The notes under the pieces: generated by a model | Databases searched by the model: none | Seen by the model: only the letters and a program-made list of their open reading frames with translations | What the model was told of the DNA's origin: nothing | Shown here: positions 55,146-63,466 of the stretch, one piece after another | Layout of the letters: every line of letters starts with the position of its first letter | Position numbering within the stretch: the first letter of the stretch is position 1 | NCBI GenBank assembly: GCA_022708105.1 | Contig: JAKIZI010000008.1 | Coordinates: 1 to 63,466 of the forward strand | Source of the DNA: Bacteroidota bacterium | GTDB lineage: Bacteria; Bacteroidota; Bacteroidia; Bacteroidales; WCHB1-69 | Reading direction: 5' to 3' | DNA length: 63,466 nucleotides | Made by a program: the position numbers and the translations under genes

Positions 55146-55166
55146 TCAGAAGAAAATCCTAAATAA

Positions 55167-55955
55167 TTAATAGATGAAAGGGAAAATCTTATAGCGATTT
55201 AATTTTTTGAAATCGTCGCCAAAAAATTGGGTGTAGCGCTCATAAACCTCTTTGGAACGGGGCACGATGTTGGCAAAACTCCATAAGAAGAAGACCACTC
55301 CCGCAAAAGACCATGAGAGGATGGCAAAGCCGAGCCATTCGATTAATTCGCCGAAATAGTTTGCGGAACTGATGTATTTGAACGGCCAGCCTTTAGGAAT
55401 ATAGTAATTATTGTCTTGGTCGTTTTTGCGTAATTTTCGAATGATTCTGTCAGCATGCATATTGACTATCATTCCGATGAAGAAAAGTATGGTTCCGATG
55501 ATGAACTGCGGGGACCAAAACCAACTTATAGGATATTGGTCGACCGGGGAAAAACAGAAAAGCCATCCCCCTTGCATGAAGGCGTTGCAGGTATTGAAAA
55601 AGAAACCGGTGGCAATGATCGAGACAGGCATTTTGCTGGTACCACGCATAAGCATGGGAAATATGAAGGAGCGTTGCAAGTAATGCAGTTGAAAAAGAAC
55701 AAAAATTGAAAAGGTGACAAAGTTGAAAGGTTTGATGTTGTAAGCCAAAGAGAACAAGTAAATGAGAAACATGGTAAGAAAAACAGGTAGTTCCATAATC
55801 ATCCAACCGAGATTGCTTCTCACGGAAATGCCCCAGCGATTATGAAAGGTCATACCGTAGGGAACGGTTACAAATTGCAAAAGAATAAACACAATGCCGG
55901 CAAAAACAGCCATTGCAATCAAGAAATAATCATAAAACAAATTCCAAATTTCCAT
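55167..55955 (-). CDS. Steroid 5-alpha-reductase (SRD5A)-family membrane protein
   Basis: A 262-residue polytopic protein with about six to seven helices, homologous to 3-oxo-5-alpha-steroid 4-dehydrogenases. The match is clearest in RGTSKMPVSIIATGFFFNTC followed by NAFMQGGWL, the NADPH-side NMHADRIIRKLRK and IPKGWPFKYISSANYFGELI followed by EWLGFAILSW, and the terminal YKIFPFIY. The eukaryotic enzymes reduce the 4,5 double bond of 3-oxo-steroids with NADPH. Some gut Bacteroidales carry such reductases that act on bile-acid intermediates. The isolate's substrate is unknown. It is 18 bases downstream of a GT2 gene in one operon. Confidence 0.83.
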   Translation of the reverse strand: MEIWNLFYDYFLIAMAVFAGIVFILLQFVTVPYGMTFHNRWGISVRSNLGWMIMELPVFLTMFLIYLFSLAYNIKPFNFVTFSIFVLFQLHYLQRSFIFPMLMRGTSKMPVSIIATGFFFNTCNAFMQGGWLFCFSPVDQYPISWFWSPQFIIGTILFFIGMIVNMHADRIIRKLRKNDQDNNYYIPKGWPFKYISSANYFGELIEWLGFAILSWSFAGVVFFLWSFANIVPRSKEVYERYTQFFGDDFKKLNRYKIFPFIY

Positions 55956-55973
55956 ACCTATATCAATGAATTA

Positions 55974-56990
55974 TTAATGTTTATGTAATTGTTTTCCATC
56001 AAAATATTTTTGGTGCATCAAATGATAATAAAAGACGATTGAATGGGGATATAAAGATTTATATGCGTAGTGGGAACCTCCGGTTCTTTTTTGTTTTATT
56101 TTTTTGTATTGAGTCAAAAAAGCGAACCATGCTTTATAAACAGCAATAAAATCTTTTTTATTTCCCTGAAGCGCAAACACCACAGCGGCTAAGTTGTCCA
56201 TAAAAAACCGCAGAAAGAAAGTCAGTGCAATGCGATTTTTCGGTAGATTTTTGAGCAGCAGAAAGAGATTATTTCTAAAATTGAGAAAAGTTTTAAATGC
56301 ATTATTTTTGGGGAGCGTTCCACCACCGATGTGATATACTGTTGATTGGGGCTGGCACATTACTTTGTATCCTTGGTTTTTGACTCTCCATGAGAAGTCA
56401 ATCTCTTCCATGTGGGCAAAGAAGTCCTCATCGAGACCACCGAGTTGGCGGTAAATATTGCTTCTGACAAACATGGCGGCACCGGTAGCCCAGAAGATTT
56501 CCATCGGTTGATCATATTGTCCTTTATCCTCTTCGAGGGTATTGAATAAACGGCCACGGCAAAAGGGATATCCTAATTTATCCATAAATCCTCCGGCAGC
56601 ACCGGCGTACTCGAAGCGGGTTCGGTCATGATAGGCCAGAATTTTGGGTTGTACCACAGCAATCCGGGGGTCGGCATCCATCATCTCTATGATCGGTTCT
56701 ACCCAGAATGGGGGTACTTCTATGTCGGAATTGAGCAAACAATAATAGGTTGCCTCCACTTGCCGCAACGCATCGTTGTAGCCTTTGGAGAATCCTCCGT
56801 TTTCTTTATTGCGAATCAATCTCAGACCGGGATGATTTTCTTCCAAAAAAACGATAGAATCGTCTGTGGAATTATTATCCGCAATAATAACTTCCGCATA
56901 GTCGGGAATATGATTCAATAAGATGGGCAGAAATTTTTCGAGAAACTGTCGTCCATTCCAATTCAAAATGACAATCGCCAATTTTGTCAT
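55974..56990 (-). CDS. Family 2 glycosyltransferase (rhamnosyltransferase-like)
   Basis: Inverting nucleotide-sugar glycosyltransferase of 338 residues. GT-A fold motifs are LAIVILNWNGRQFLEKFLPI, VIIADNNSTDDSIVFLEE, NKENGGFSKGYNDALRQV and the DXD-type LLNSDIEVPPFW; the acceptor region has GGLDEDFFAHMEEIDFSWRV and VYHIGGGTLPKNNAFKTFLN. This pattern is typical of rhamnosyl/galactofuranosyl transferases. C-terminal ~70 residues are basic and hydrophobic, consistent with membrane association. It leads an operon with the 5-alpha-reductase-like gene. Confidence 0.92.
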   Translation of the reverse strand: MTKLAIVILNWNGRQFLEKFLPILLNHIPDYAEVIIADNNSTDDSIVFLEENHPGLRLIRNKENGGFSKGYNDALRQVEATYYCLLNSDIEVPPFWVEPIIEMMDADPRIAVVQPKILAYHDRTRFEYAGAAGGFMDKLGYPFCRGRLFNTLEEDKGQYDQPMEIFWATGAAMFVRSNIYRQLGGLDEDFFAHMEEIDFSWRVKNQGYKVMCQPQSTVYHIGGGTLPKNNAFKTFLNFRNNLFLLLKNLPKNRIALTFFLRFFMDNLAAVVFALQGNKKDFIAVYKAWFAFLTQYKKIKQKRTGGSHYAYKSLYPHSIVFYYHLMHQKYFDGKQLHKH

Positions 56991-57011
56991 AATCGTATAT
57001 CAATTAAGCGA

Positions 57012-57019
57012 CAAAAATA
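57012..57019 (-). promoter_or_regulatory. -7 promoter element (TATTTTTG) of the GT2 operon
   Basis: Leftward TAnnTTTG match 21 bases upstream of the GT2 ATG. Confidence 0.65.
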
Positions 57020-57048
57020 CAAAAAAATATGAAAGTTATTTCAGGATA

Positions 57049-57696
57049 TTAAATTACCAGAAAAAGAAAAGCAAAAAAGTGACAAATAGTACCGCCTAAT
57101 ATAGTTAGGTGGAAGAGTCCATGTCCGAAAGGAATTTTCTTTATGATATAAAATACAACTCCTGACGAGTAGCTGAGACCTCCGGCGAGAAGGAACCAAA
57201 GGGAAATAGCAGGAGCTTGTTTAATGAGGGGAACAATCGCAATAAGAACAATCCATCCCATACAAACATATAGAATTGCGGACAGGCGTCTTTCGGAGCG
57301 TTTCCCTCTGTAGAACACAAATTTGTACACAATTCCGATAATGGCCAGAGTCCAAATAATGCCAAAAAGCACCCAGCCGAGGGGACCACGAAGTACAACC
57401 AAACTTATGGGGGTGTAACTTCCTGCAATCAGAAGGTATATCATGGAATGATCCCAAAGATTCAACCGTGCTTTTTTTCTGATTTTCCGGCTGCTGTGAA
57501 AGAGCGTAGAAGCCGAATAGAGCAAAATCATGCTGAAACCGAAGACGCTGAAACTGACAATTGCCCAAACATCATGGGCGAAGCAAGCGTAAACAATTAA
57601 TAAAGATGTACATGCAGCTGCAATGGCAATCCCGATACCATGACTGATGGAGTTGAAAATCTCTTCTGCTTTAATGAGTTGTTTAGATTTAGCCAT
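57049..57696 (-). CDS. Hemolysin III/TrhA (PAQR) family membrane protein
   Basis: Seven-helix membrane protein of the PAQR family, linked to membrane fluidity homeostasis in bacteria. The ATG at 57696 gives MAKSKQLIKAEEIFNSISHG, the usual start (215 residues). An in-frame ATG at 57810 would add 38 residues of no similarity. Conserved residues are NSISHGIGI, YSASTLFHSSRKIRKKARLN, LWDHSMIYLLIAGSYTPISL and the terminal FGHGLFHLTILGGTICHFFA, which hold the Ser/His/Asp zinc ligands of the family. Confidence 0.9.
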   Translation of the reverse strand: MAKSKQLIKAEEIFNSISHGIGIAIAAACTSLLIVYACFAHDVWAIVSFSVFGFSMILLYSASTLFHSSRKIRKKARLNLWDHSMIYLLIAGSYTPISLVVLRGPLGWVLFGIIWTLAIIGIVYKFVFYRGKRSERRLSAILYVCMGWIVLIAIVPLIKQAPAISLWFLLAGGLSYSSGVVFYIIKKIPFGHGLFHLTILGGTICHFFAFLFLVI

Positions 57697-58108
57697 AGAA
57701 GTTATGTTTACGTAAGATAACGGAAAGATCGCTGATATATTATAGTGGCTAATTATCATTTTTGATTCATATCCCATCTTGTGGTCATGTTGTTCCGTGT
57801 GCTGCACCATTACGATTCCCTAAGCAAAATAGAGGTGGGGATGCAAGTGGAAGCTCATAAACTGCAACATCGGACTTTAAATATGAAGTTTACGAGCCCC
57901 CAATAAATCTAAAATAAATTATTGGTATCCGGAAAAAAATAAAAACTATCAACAACCAATCAAAAGTCCTTGATAATCAAGTACACAATTTTGTTTTTTT
58001 GCTAAATTCTTTTAGAAACTTTTAGTTGAAAACCTTCCTCGAGGCGTACATTATTTTCTCGGCACTTATTTTCCCGGACAGCAATAAAAAGAAATATGAT
58101 TCTTAAAA
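57697..58108. other. Noncoding stretch between the TrhA-like gene and the tRNA terminator
   Basis: About 410 bases. Apart from the possible 38-codon N-terminal extension of the TrhA-like gene (to 57810), nothing was recognised: no TAnnTTTG element facing the TrhA gene, no convincing hairpin and no repeat copy. Confidence 0.6.
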
Positions 58109-58146
58109 CAAAAAAAACGGAGATGTCTTATAAACACTCCGTTTTT
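58109..58146 (-). terminator. Rho-independent terminator after the tRNA
   Basis: On the minus strand AAAACGGAG is followed by a 14-base loop and CTCCGTTTTTTTTG (plus-strand ACGGAG 58117-58122 with CTCCGT 58137-58142), directly after the tRNA 3' end. Confidence 0.85.
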
Positions 58147-58147
58147 G

Positions 58148-58221
58148 TGGCGGGAACGAGAGTTGAACTCGTGACCTCCGGGTTATGAATCCGACGCTCT
58201 AACCAACTGAGCTACCCCGCC
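58148..58221 (-). tRNA. tRNA with CAU anticodon (elongator Met, or Ile2)
   Basis: A 74-nt cloverleaf: acceptor GGCGGGG with TCCCGCC, D arm AGCTCAGTTGGTTAGAGC, anticodon loop TTCATAA (plus 58183-58189) with CAU anticodon, and T arm ACGAG-TTCAACT-CTCGT. G1-C72 pairing rules out an initiator tRNA. CAU can be elongator Met or lysidine-modified Ile2; identity elements were not resolved by eye, so the amino acid is open. The 3' CCA is not encoded. A leftward -7 element lies at 58235-58242. Confidence 0.95.
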
Positions 58222-58234
58222 TCATTTCCGGGTG

Positions 58235-58242
58235 CAAAAATA
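58235..58242 (-). promoter_or_regulatory. -7 promoter element (TATTTTTG) of the tRNA gene
   Basis: Leftward TAnnTTTG match 13 bases upstream of the mature tRNA 5' end. Confidence 0.65.
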
Positions 58243-58327
58243 CAAAAAAATCAATTCCTTTTTCACTTTTTTTCAAAAAAGGTTTTGGGAAATCTTCTCT
58301 TTTTCCTAATTCCTTTCATAAAATTGA

Positions 58328-58335
58328 TATTTTTG
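58328..58335 (+). promoter_or_regulatory. -7 promoter element (TATTTTTG) of the large surface protein gene
   Basis: TAnnTTTG match 31 bases before the ATG at 58367, diverging from the tRNA promoter. Confidence 0.65.
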
Positions 58336-58366
58336 CGTTATACTATATTAATATTACGCAAAATTG

Positions 58367-61300
58367 ATGGTGAACAGAGTGCTGCTTTTCTTTTTTTTAT
58401 GTGGACTGTTTCTTACAGGGCATACACAATCATCATCCAATTTAAGATTCGGAAGGATTGTCCTGCACACACAAACTACAGTTTTGGATTCTCTCTCATT
58501 GGTACCGGGTTCTTTCCATTTGGAAGAACTAGACTCTTCAGCTTATTCAATCAATTATATCTCCTCAACCCTATTTCTGTATGATTCAGTTTATCTTGGA
58601 AAAGAATTGAACTACTCATACCGAGTATTTGAGTTTAATTTTTCAAAACAACTATCTCATAAATCAATTTCACTCATTTCACCCAAATCAGAACATTATG
58701 CCCCTTATGTCATTGCTCCTTCTAAAGAAGGAATATCCGCTTTTCTATACGACCCCACGCTGCAAAGCAGCGGTTCAATTGCACGAGGACTCTCTATTGG
58801 AAACAATCAAGATTTTGCTCTAAATTCTTCACTTAATTTACAACTCTCCGGACAACTTTCCGAAGACTTAAACATCATCGCAAATATTACTGATAAAAAT
58901 ATCCCAATACAACCGGAAGGAAACACAAGAATCATTCAGGATTTCAATAAAATATTTATTCAACTAAATTATAAAAATCAATTCTCACTGAATGCAGGAG
59001 ATATTGAAATCCATTCTCCCGATAACTATTTTCTTAAAGTAAATAAAAATGTGTTGGGAATGACCTTCACTTCTTCTGTACAATTAGATTCGATAAATCA
59101 TCTAACCAATGTCATAGGAGGAGGAATAAATAAGGGGAAATTTGCTCGAAATACGCTCACCCCGATGCAAGGAATTCAAGGTCCTTACCAACTGAGGGGC
59201 AATCAAAACGAAATCCAAATTATGATTATTGCCGGAAGCGAAAGAGTATATATTGATGGGCAACTCATGACGCGAGGAAGGGAAAATGATTACTCGATTG
59301 ACTACAATACAGGAGAAATCACCTTTTCATCACGCCAACTCATTACAACAGAAAAACGAATTATAGTAGAGTTTGAATACAGCGACAACGCCTATTCAAG
59401 ATATTCGCTCTTTTCGTATAACTCATTTAATCATGAACGCATAAACAAACTAAAACTTAATGTCAATTTTTACCATGAACAAGACCTAAAAAATCGTTCC
59501 ATACAACCCGAGCTAACACTCGACCAAATGAAATATCTTTCTACAATTGGGAACAACATTTCGGAAGCATTTTATCTTGGAGCTGATAGTGTTCCCTATA
59601 ATAACAATGAAGTTTTATACAAGAAAATGGACACCATTGTAGCAGGAATTAACTATACTTCAATTTATGTTCGCACAACAAACAAAAATGATATCTGCTA
59701 TCGAATACGTTTCAGCTATATGGGAAATAATAAAGGGAATTACATTCTTTCAGTTGCTGAGGCAAATGGACGAGTTTTTCAATGGGTAGCCCCTATTGAA
59801 GGAGTGCCGCAAGGAAACTATGAGCCCGTAATATTGCTGGCGACCCCACGTTTGGTACAAATGGGAACCATCGGAGCCGAAATGAAACTCTCTGACCACA
59901 GCAAAATTCAAGCAGAGATTGCCCTTTCTAATTACGATCAAAACACTTTCTCTGATAAAGATGACGAACACAATGTAGGATTTTCCGGAAAAATCAACTA
60001 CCTGTTTAAGAAAGAATTACTGACAAAGAAAAATCATAAGTGGCTATGGCAAAACATACTTGATTACGAATTTATTCATAAAAACTTCCGATCCATCGAA
60101 ACATTCCGTCCCATAGAATTCAGTAGGATTTATAACTTAGAAGAAGATTATTCGGAAAATAAGTCCGAACACATGCTACAATTTTCCAGCGAACTCAGCC
60201 AGATTGATATTGGAAAAATCAACTATCAAATCAACTATTTTTCAAGAAATCCCGAATTAAATGTGCTTCGCAATGAATTCGAATCATCAACAAAATACAA
60301 GGGCTTCCTATTTTACACAAAATCCTCCTATCTCTATTCGGAAGATGAAATACAACGTACCCACTTCGTCAATACAGATAATACATTTGCTAAAGAGTTC
60401 AAACATATTGAAATCGGAATTAAGGAAAATTTGGAATACAATCTCTTCCGTCTTCAAGAAAATAGCACTTTACGTCCAAACAGCTATGCTTTTAATGACC
60501 TTAAATTCTACTTAAAAAATAGTAACAACAGTAATTATATCTATCAAATAAGTTATAAAAACAGAATCGAGCATACGACAAACGAAGCGACTGCATTGAC
60601 ATTACATTCTATCATTAATGAAGCTCAAAGTTCATTTGAAATAACCAAAATCAAGAATCAGCGTTTTCGAGGTAATGCCACTTATAGAAATACCGCTCTA
60701 AAAGACTCAAAATCAAAATTTCACCGTGAAAACCACTTTATTGGCAGTCTTGAATATTCCGGAAAATTCTTTAAAAATGCGCTCACATTGACAACTTTTT
60801 ACGAAGCAGGAAGTGGACTGGAACAAAAAAGAACTTATCGTTTTCTAAAAGTATTGGACGGACAAGGCACGCATATTTGGATTGATTATAACGGAAACGG
60901 AATAGAAGAACTCAACGAATTTGAAATAGCCGTATTTCGGGATGAAGCCAACTATGTAAAAATAATCCTTACCGGCAATGATTATATCAACACCTATAAC
61001 AACCAGTTTGCACAAACCATCGGCTTATATCCCGGAGCTGTCTGGCGCAATAAAACACACTTTCGAAAGTTTCTATCCCAATTCTCCAACTTAACCACTT
61101 TAAGAGTATCTCAAAAAAATACAATTCAAAATAGCTTCAATGCTTTCAATCCTTTCAATTTTAATATTGAAGACTCATTATTAATCAACCAAAATCTCAA
61201 CTTTAAAAACACTTTTTCATTTAATCAATACGATTCTTATTTCGGAATTGATTTTATCATTCAAAGAAATCAGATGAAAAATTTATTGTATTATGGATTT

Positions 61301-61831
61301 GAACGCAATCAACTGAATACGGAAGAAATCGTAATTACTGGAAATCCTCATCGTACCGTGAACATCTCCTCCCAATACACGCATGCCCTTAAAAGTAACC
61401 AATCAGAATTTTTTGAATCAAGAAATTATAGAATCGAATCACACCAAATCAACAATAGTATTTTAATTCAACTTCGTTCCAAACTCTTTTTCACGCTCAT
61501 TTATCAATATCAGCAAAAAAATAATATTACCTCTACCGACAAAGTGAAAAAGCATCAAATCGAATTTAATACGACTTTTCGAATGCCTGAACGCGGAAAT
61601 ATCATGGCGCAAATTCGCTATATGTACATTATTTATAATGAATCCGAAAATAATAGTTTGGCTTATGAAATGTTGGAAGGACTTCAAAATGGAAAGAATT
61701 TACATTGGAGACTTGCTTATCAGTCATACATTGGAAAGTTCTTAGAAATTGATTTCCAATATGAGGGACGTGCATCTGAAGGAAACCGAACCATTCATAG
61801 CGGAAGCATACAAATGCGTGCACATTTTTAA
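58367..61831 (+). CDS. Large outer-membrane beta-barrel protein of unknown function, upstream of porP
   Basis: A 1154-residue exported protein; a TTG one codon earlier is possible. The signal peptide is MVNRVLLFFFLCGLFLTGHT. An N-terminal part has SGSIARGLSIGNNQDFALNS, LNIIANITDKNIPIQPEGNT and NYFLKVNKNVLGMTF. A strand-rich insert contains SERVYIDGQLMTRGRENDYS and TGEITFSSRQLITTEKRIIV. The rest alternates short beta strands to a C-terminal GSIQMRAHF, as in large outer-membrane barrels. WIDYNGNGIEELNEFEIAVF resembles an EF-hand-type calcium loop. The N-terminal segments are familiar from conserved Bacteroidetes surface proteins. Its site 310 bases before porP suggests, but does not prove, a link to type IX secretion or its cargo. 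Confidence 0.72.
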   Translation: MVNRVLLFFFLCGLFLTGHTQSSSNLRFGRIVLHTQTTVLDSLSLVPGSFHLEELDSSAYSINYISSTLFLYDSVYLGKELNYSYRVFEFNFSKQLSHKSISLISPKSEHYAPYVIAPSKEGISAFLYDPTLQSSGSIARGLSIGNNQDFALNSSLNLQLSGQLSEDLNIIANITDKNIPIQPEGNTRIIQDFNKIFIQLNYKNQFSLNAGDIEIHSPDNYFLKVNKNVLGMTFTSSVQLDSINHLTNVIGGGINKGKFARNTLTPMQGIQGPYQLRGNQNEIQIMIIAGSERVYIDGQLMTRGRENDYSIDYNTGEITFSSRQLITTEKRIIVEFEYSDNAYSRYSLFSYNSFNHERINKLKLNVNFYHEQDLKNRSIQPELTLDQMKYLSTIGNNISEAFYLGADSVPYNNNEVLYKKMDTIVAGINYTSIYVRTTNKNDICYRIRFSYMGNNKGNYILSVAEANGRVFQWVAPIEGVPQGNYEPVILLATPRLVQMGTIGAEMKLSDHSKIQAEIALSNYDQNTFSDKDDEHNVGFSGKINYLFKKELLTKKNHKWLWQNILDYEFIHKNFRSIETFRPIEFSRIYNLEEDYSENKSEHMLQFSSELSQIDIGKINYQINYFSRNPELNVLRNEFESSTKYKGFLFYTKSSYLYSEDEIQRTHFVNTDNTFAKEFKHIEIGIKENLEYNLFRLQENSTLRPNSYAFNDLKFYLKNSNNSNYIYQISYKNRIEHTTNEATALTLHSIINEAQSSFEITKIKNQRFRGNATYRNTALKDSKSKFHRENHFIGSLEYSGKFFKNALTLTTFYEAGSGLEQKRTYRFLKVLDGQGTHIWIDYNGNGIEELNEFEIAVFRDEANYVKIILTGNDYINTYNNQFAQTIGLYPGAVWRNKTHFRKFLSQFSNLTTLRVSQKNTIQNSFNAFNPFNFNIEDSLLINQNLNFKNTFSFNQYDSYFGIDFIIQRNQMKNLLYYGFERNQLNTEEIVITGNPHRTVNISSQYTHALKSNQSEFFESRNYRIESHQINNSILIQLRSKLFFTLIYQYQQKNNITSTDKVKKHQIEFNTTFRMPERGNIMAQIRYMYIIYNESENNSLAYEMLEGLQNGKNLHWRLAYQSYIGKFLEIDFQYEGRASEGNRTIHSGSIQMRAHF

Positions 61832-62141
61832 AATTTATAATTATTCCAAATTAACTATTTAAATATCTATTTAATAATAGTTTAAATAAAATATTCTATA
61901 ATTTGTTGAAAATTGTTCAAAACAAAAAGGATAGTTTTTAATAAAAAACGAATTGAAATAAAAAAAAATCGTATTTTTGGGGGCTTAAAAAAATGCAGTA
62001 TTTTATTTGTATAATTATGTAACATTTATTCTAAATAAAAGTATAAAGGAATTAAAGTATTGTAAGAATAACATTGTATTTAGATGAAACTGAATGGCAT
62101 TGAATAACGGCAAATAGGTGTAATAACTTAATAGATATAAA
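61832..62141. other. AT-rich intergenic region and porP leader
   Basis: 310 bases of very AT-rich DNA. A rightward -7 element TATTTTTG lies at 61972-61979, giving the porP message an untranslated leader of roughly 155 bases. Only weak AT-rich inverted repeats are seen (AACTATT near 61852 with AATAGTT near 61880); no known RNA motif was recognised. Confidence 0.6.
61972..61979 (+). promoter_or_regulatory. -7 promoter element (TATTTTTG) of porP
   Basis: TAnnTTTG match 162 bases before the porP ATG, an unusually long leader for this window. Confidence 0.55.
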
Positions 62142-63170
62142 ATGAAAAAAAACATTACGATATTTTTAATTATGCTGATGGGATGGCTGGGGGTTCGTGC
62201 ACAACAAGATGCGCAATTTACATTATTTCCGTGGGCATTAATATATTATAATGTAGGAGCTACCGGAGAACAGAACAATACGCTCTGTTTTACTGGTATA
62301 TTCAGACAACAATATGCCGGTTTTCAGGATGTATATACAGATGAAAATGGAGATATCACTAAGGAAAACACTTCTCCTCAGCAGATTTTATTTAATTTGG
62401 AAACCTATTCAAGAAAATTAAGAGGGGGTATCGGCGTGTCGTTAATCAAAGATAAAATCGGATATTACAACAATATTGGCGCCAAAATCGGGTATGCATA
62501 CAAATTAAATATCCCTACCGGGACATTGGGAATAGGTTTACAAGTAGGATTTTTGAATCAACAATTGGATGTAAAAAAACTTCGACCATTACAGCAACAA
62601 GACCCATTAATTAATAGTATGAATCAAGGAGGTGAATCTTGGTTGGATATGGATGTAAATTTTGGGTTATATTACAAATCACAGTATTGGTATGCAGGTC
62701 TTTCGGGAACTCAATTAATCGAAAATATTCGGTTATCGGGAAATAAAGACATTTTGCAAATGAGTCGTCATTTATACATTCATGGCGGATATACATGGAT
62801 AATTCCTCAAGATCCGAGCTGGACACTGGAACCCCAAACAATGATTAAGACAGACTTGGCAACAGCTCAATGGGATTTAATGGTATTGGCTCGGTACAAT
62901 AATATTTTATGGACAGGATTGTCTTACCGGATTCAAGATGCAGTATCTGTTCTTTTCGGTGCAAGACCTTTCTATAATTCCTCAAATAATTATTTAAAAG
63001 GCATTGACATGGGACTTGCTTATAGTTTCACTACCAGTAAGTTAGGTTATTCAAAGAATCGGAGTTACGGAGATATTGAAATAATGCTTCGTTATTGTTT
63101 TGATATTTTCCGTACAGAAACCTTCTCCGGATACGGTTCAACTAGAACTATTTATAAGAACCAATATTAA
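62142..63170 (+). CDS. PorP/SprF-family type IX secretion system outer-membrane protein
   Basis: A 342-residue barrel protein that links the T9SS to the outer membrane or to the gliding adhesin. After the signal peptide (MKKNITIFLIMLMGWLGVRA) come the family signature QQDAQFTLFPWALIYYNVGA, FRQQYAGFQD and later SGTQLIENI and MVLARYNNILWTGLSYRIQ. The C-terminal strand is aromatic-rich. PorK/GldK begins 48 bases downstream, reproducing the porP-porK order of the T9SS operon in Porphyromonas and relatives. Confidence 0.93.
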   Translation: MKKNITIFLIMLMGWLGVRAQQDAQFTLFPWALIYYNVGATGEQNNTLCFTGIFRQQYAGFQDVYTDENGDITKENTSPQQILFNLETYSRKLRGGIGVSLIKDKIGYYNNIGAKIGYAYKLNIPTGTLGIGLQVGFLNQQLDVKKLRPLQQQDPLINSMNQGGESWLDMDVNFGLYYKSQYWYAGLSGTQLIENIRLSGNKDILQMSRHLYIHGGYTWIIPQDPSWTLEPQTMIKTDLATAQWDLMVLARYNNILWTGLSYRIQDAVSVLFGARPFYNSSNNYLKGIDMGLAYSFTTSKLGYSKNRSYGDIEIMLRYCFDIFRTETFSGYGSTRTIYKNQY

Positions 63171-63218
63171 CAATAAAAGAGCATAATTTCCGTTTTGAAA
63201 AATATAAAGCCATCGCAT

Positions 63219-63466
63219 ATGAAAAAGTTAGCATTAGTATTCGCAATTTCTCTATTAGTTGTTTTCATTACATCATGTAAGAACAATGGAGAAGGTCAAT
63301 TGGTCGGAGTACAAGATCGTCCGGACTTTATTGATATTGATCCCTTTGGAATGGTTTACGTTCCTGCAGGGCATTTTTTGATGGGTGCAGGGGATGAAGA
63401 TGTTCCTTTTGCCTTTACACATCAATCGAAAAATGTTTCAATTTCAGCATTTTGGATGGATGAAAC
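63219..63466 (+). CDS. T9SS lipoprotein PorK/GldK, 5' part
   Basis: Runs off the window end after 82 codons. A lipoprotein signal (FITSC, lipid-bearing C20) is followed by DPFGMVYVPAGHFLMGAGDE, TH-QSKNVSISAFWMDE, the opening of the FGE-sulfatase-like domain of PorK/GldK that forms the periplasmic ring with PorN. Placement directly after porP supports the call. porL, porM and porN are expected next, outside the window. Confidence 0.9.
   Translation, partial: MKKLALVFAISLLVVFITSCKNNGEGQLVGVQDRPDFIDIDPFGMVYVPAGHFLMGAGDEDVPFAFTHQSKNVSISAFWMDE

Overview
The window comes from an anaerobic member of the Bacteroidetes, most likely the order Bacteroidales. The evidence is AT-rich DNA, a bS16 ribosomal protein with a long acidic tail, an rnfBCDGEA operon, PorP- and PorK-type secretion (T9SS) genes, and a tmRNA tag reading GETSYAFAA. 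Shine-Dalgarno sites are almost absent. At least 24 genes or operons are instead preceded by the TAnnTTTG -7 element of the Bacteroidetes primary sigma factor. No phage, integrase, CRISPR array or intact insertion sequence was seen. Most of the window is core chromosome.

Layout. 1-2.1 kb: rpsP and eno, leftward. 2.2-13 kb: a GT39-like membrane glycosyltransferase, an ABC-F ATPase, a 1411-residue fused 2-hydroxyacyl-CoA dehydratase activase, a YggS-type PLP protein and an LTA-synthase-like phosphotransferase. 13-16.3 kb: dCMP deaminase and a GNAT (leftward), then ddl and a glucosaminidase with LysM repeats. 16.4-22.1 kb: prfA, a propeller-like exported protein with a TonB-dependent receptor, and a frameshifted FISUMP-domain protein. 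22.1-25.9 kb: a KamA-family radical SAM gene with a structured leader, and thrS, both leftward. 26.0-26.2 kb: a GC-rich hairpin repeat. 26.3-32.1 kb: rnfBCDGEA plus a DUF2461 gene. 32.2-35.5 kb: an M13 peptidase and an MscS-type channel. 35.5-41.7 kb: yidC, a coiled-coil gene, zapA, 6S RNA, rny, a DivIC/FtsB-like gene, aroQ and two DUF1573 genes. 41.7-42.2 kb: tmRNA. 42.3-45.6 kb: a small lipid-like cluster (BtrH-like acyltransferase, O-methyltransferase, LpxL-like acyltransferase, ACP). 45.7-48.0 kb: a TonB-dependent receptor. 48.5-52.6 kb: polyprenyl synthase, PBP2 and RodA. 52.7-57.7 kb: AMP nucleosidase, PepD, a steroid 5-alpha-reductase homologue, a GT2 and a TrhA/hemolysin III protein, all leftward. 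58.1 kb: a CAU tRNA. 58.4-63.5 kb: a 1154-residue outer-membrane protein, PorP/SprF and the start of PorK/GldK, probably the beginning of a T9SS locus.

How the genes work together. The cell-envelope genes dominate: ddl, PBP2, RodA, polyprenyl synthase, glucosaminidase, YidC, ZapA and DivIC serve wall growth and division. The Rnf complex couples ferredoxin/NAD redox chemistry to an ion gradient, which fits a fermentative anaerobe and the radical-type dehydratase activase. The most interesting less-described items are the kamA leader RNA, the hairpin repeat family, the ACP/BtrH/methyltransferase/acyltransferase cluster, the fused activase, the SRD5A homologue and the large barrel protein beside PorP. 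Functions are family-level inferences by eye; no database search was run.
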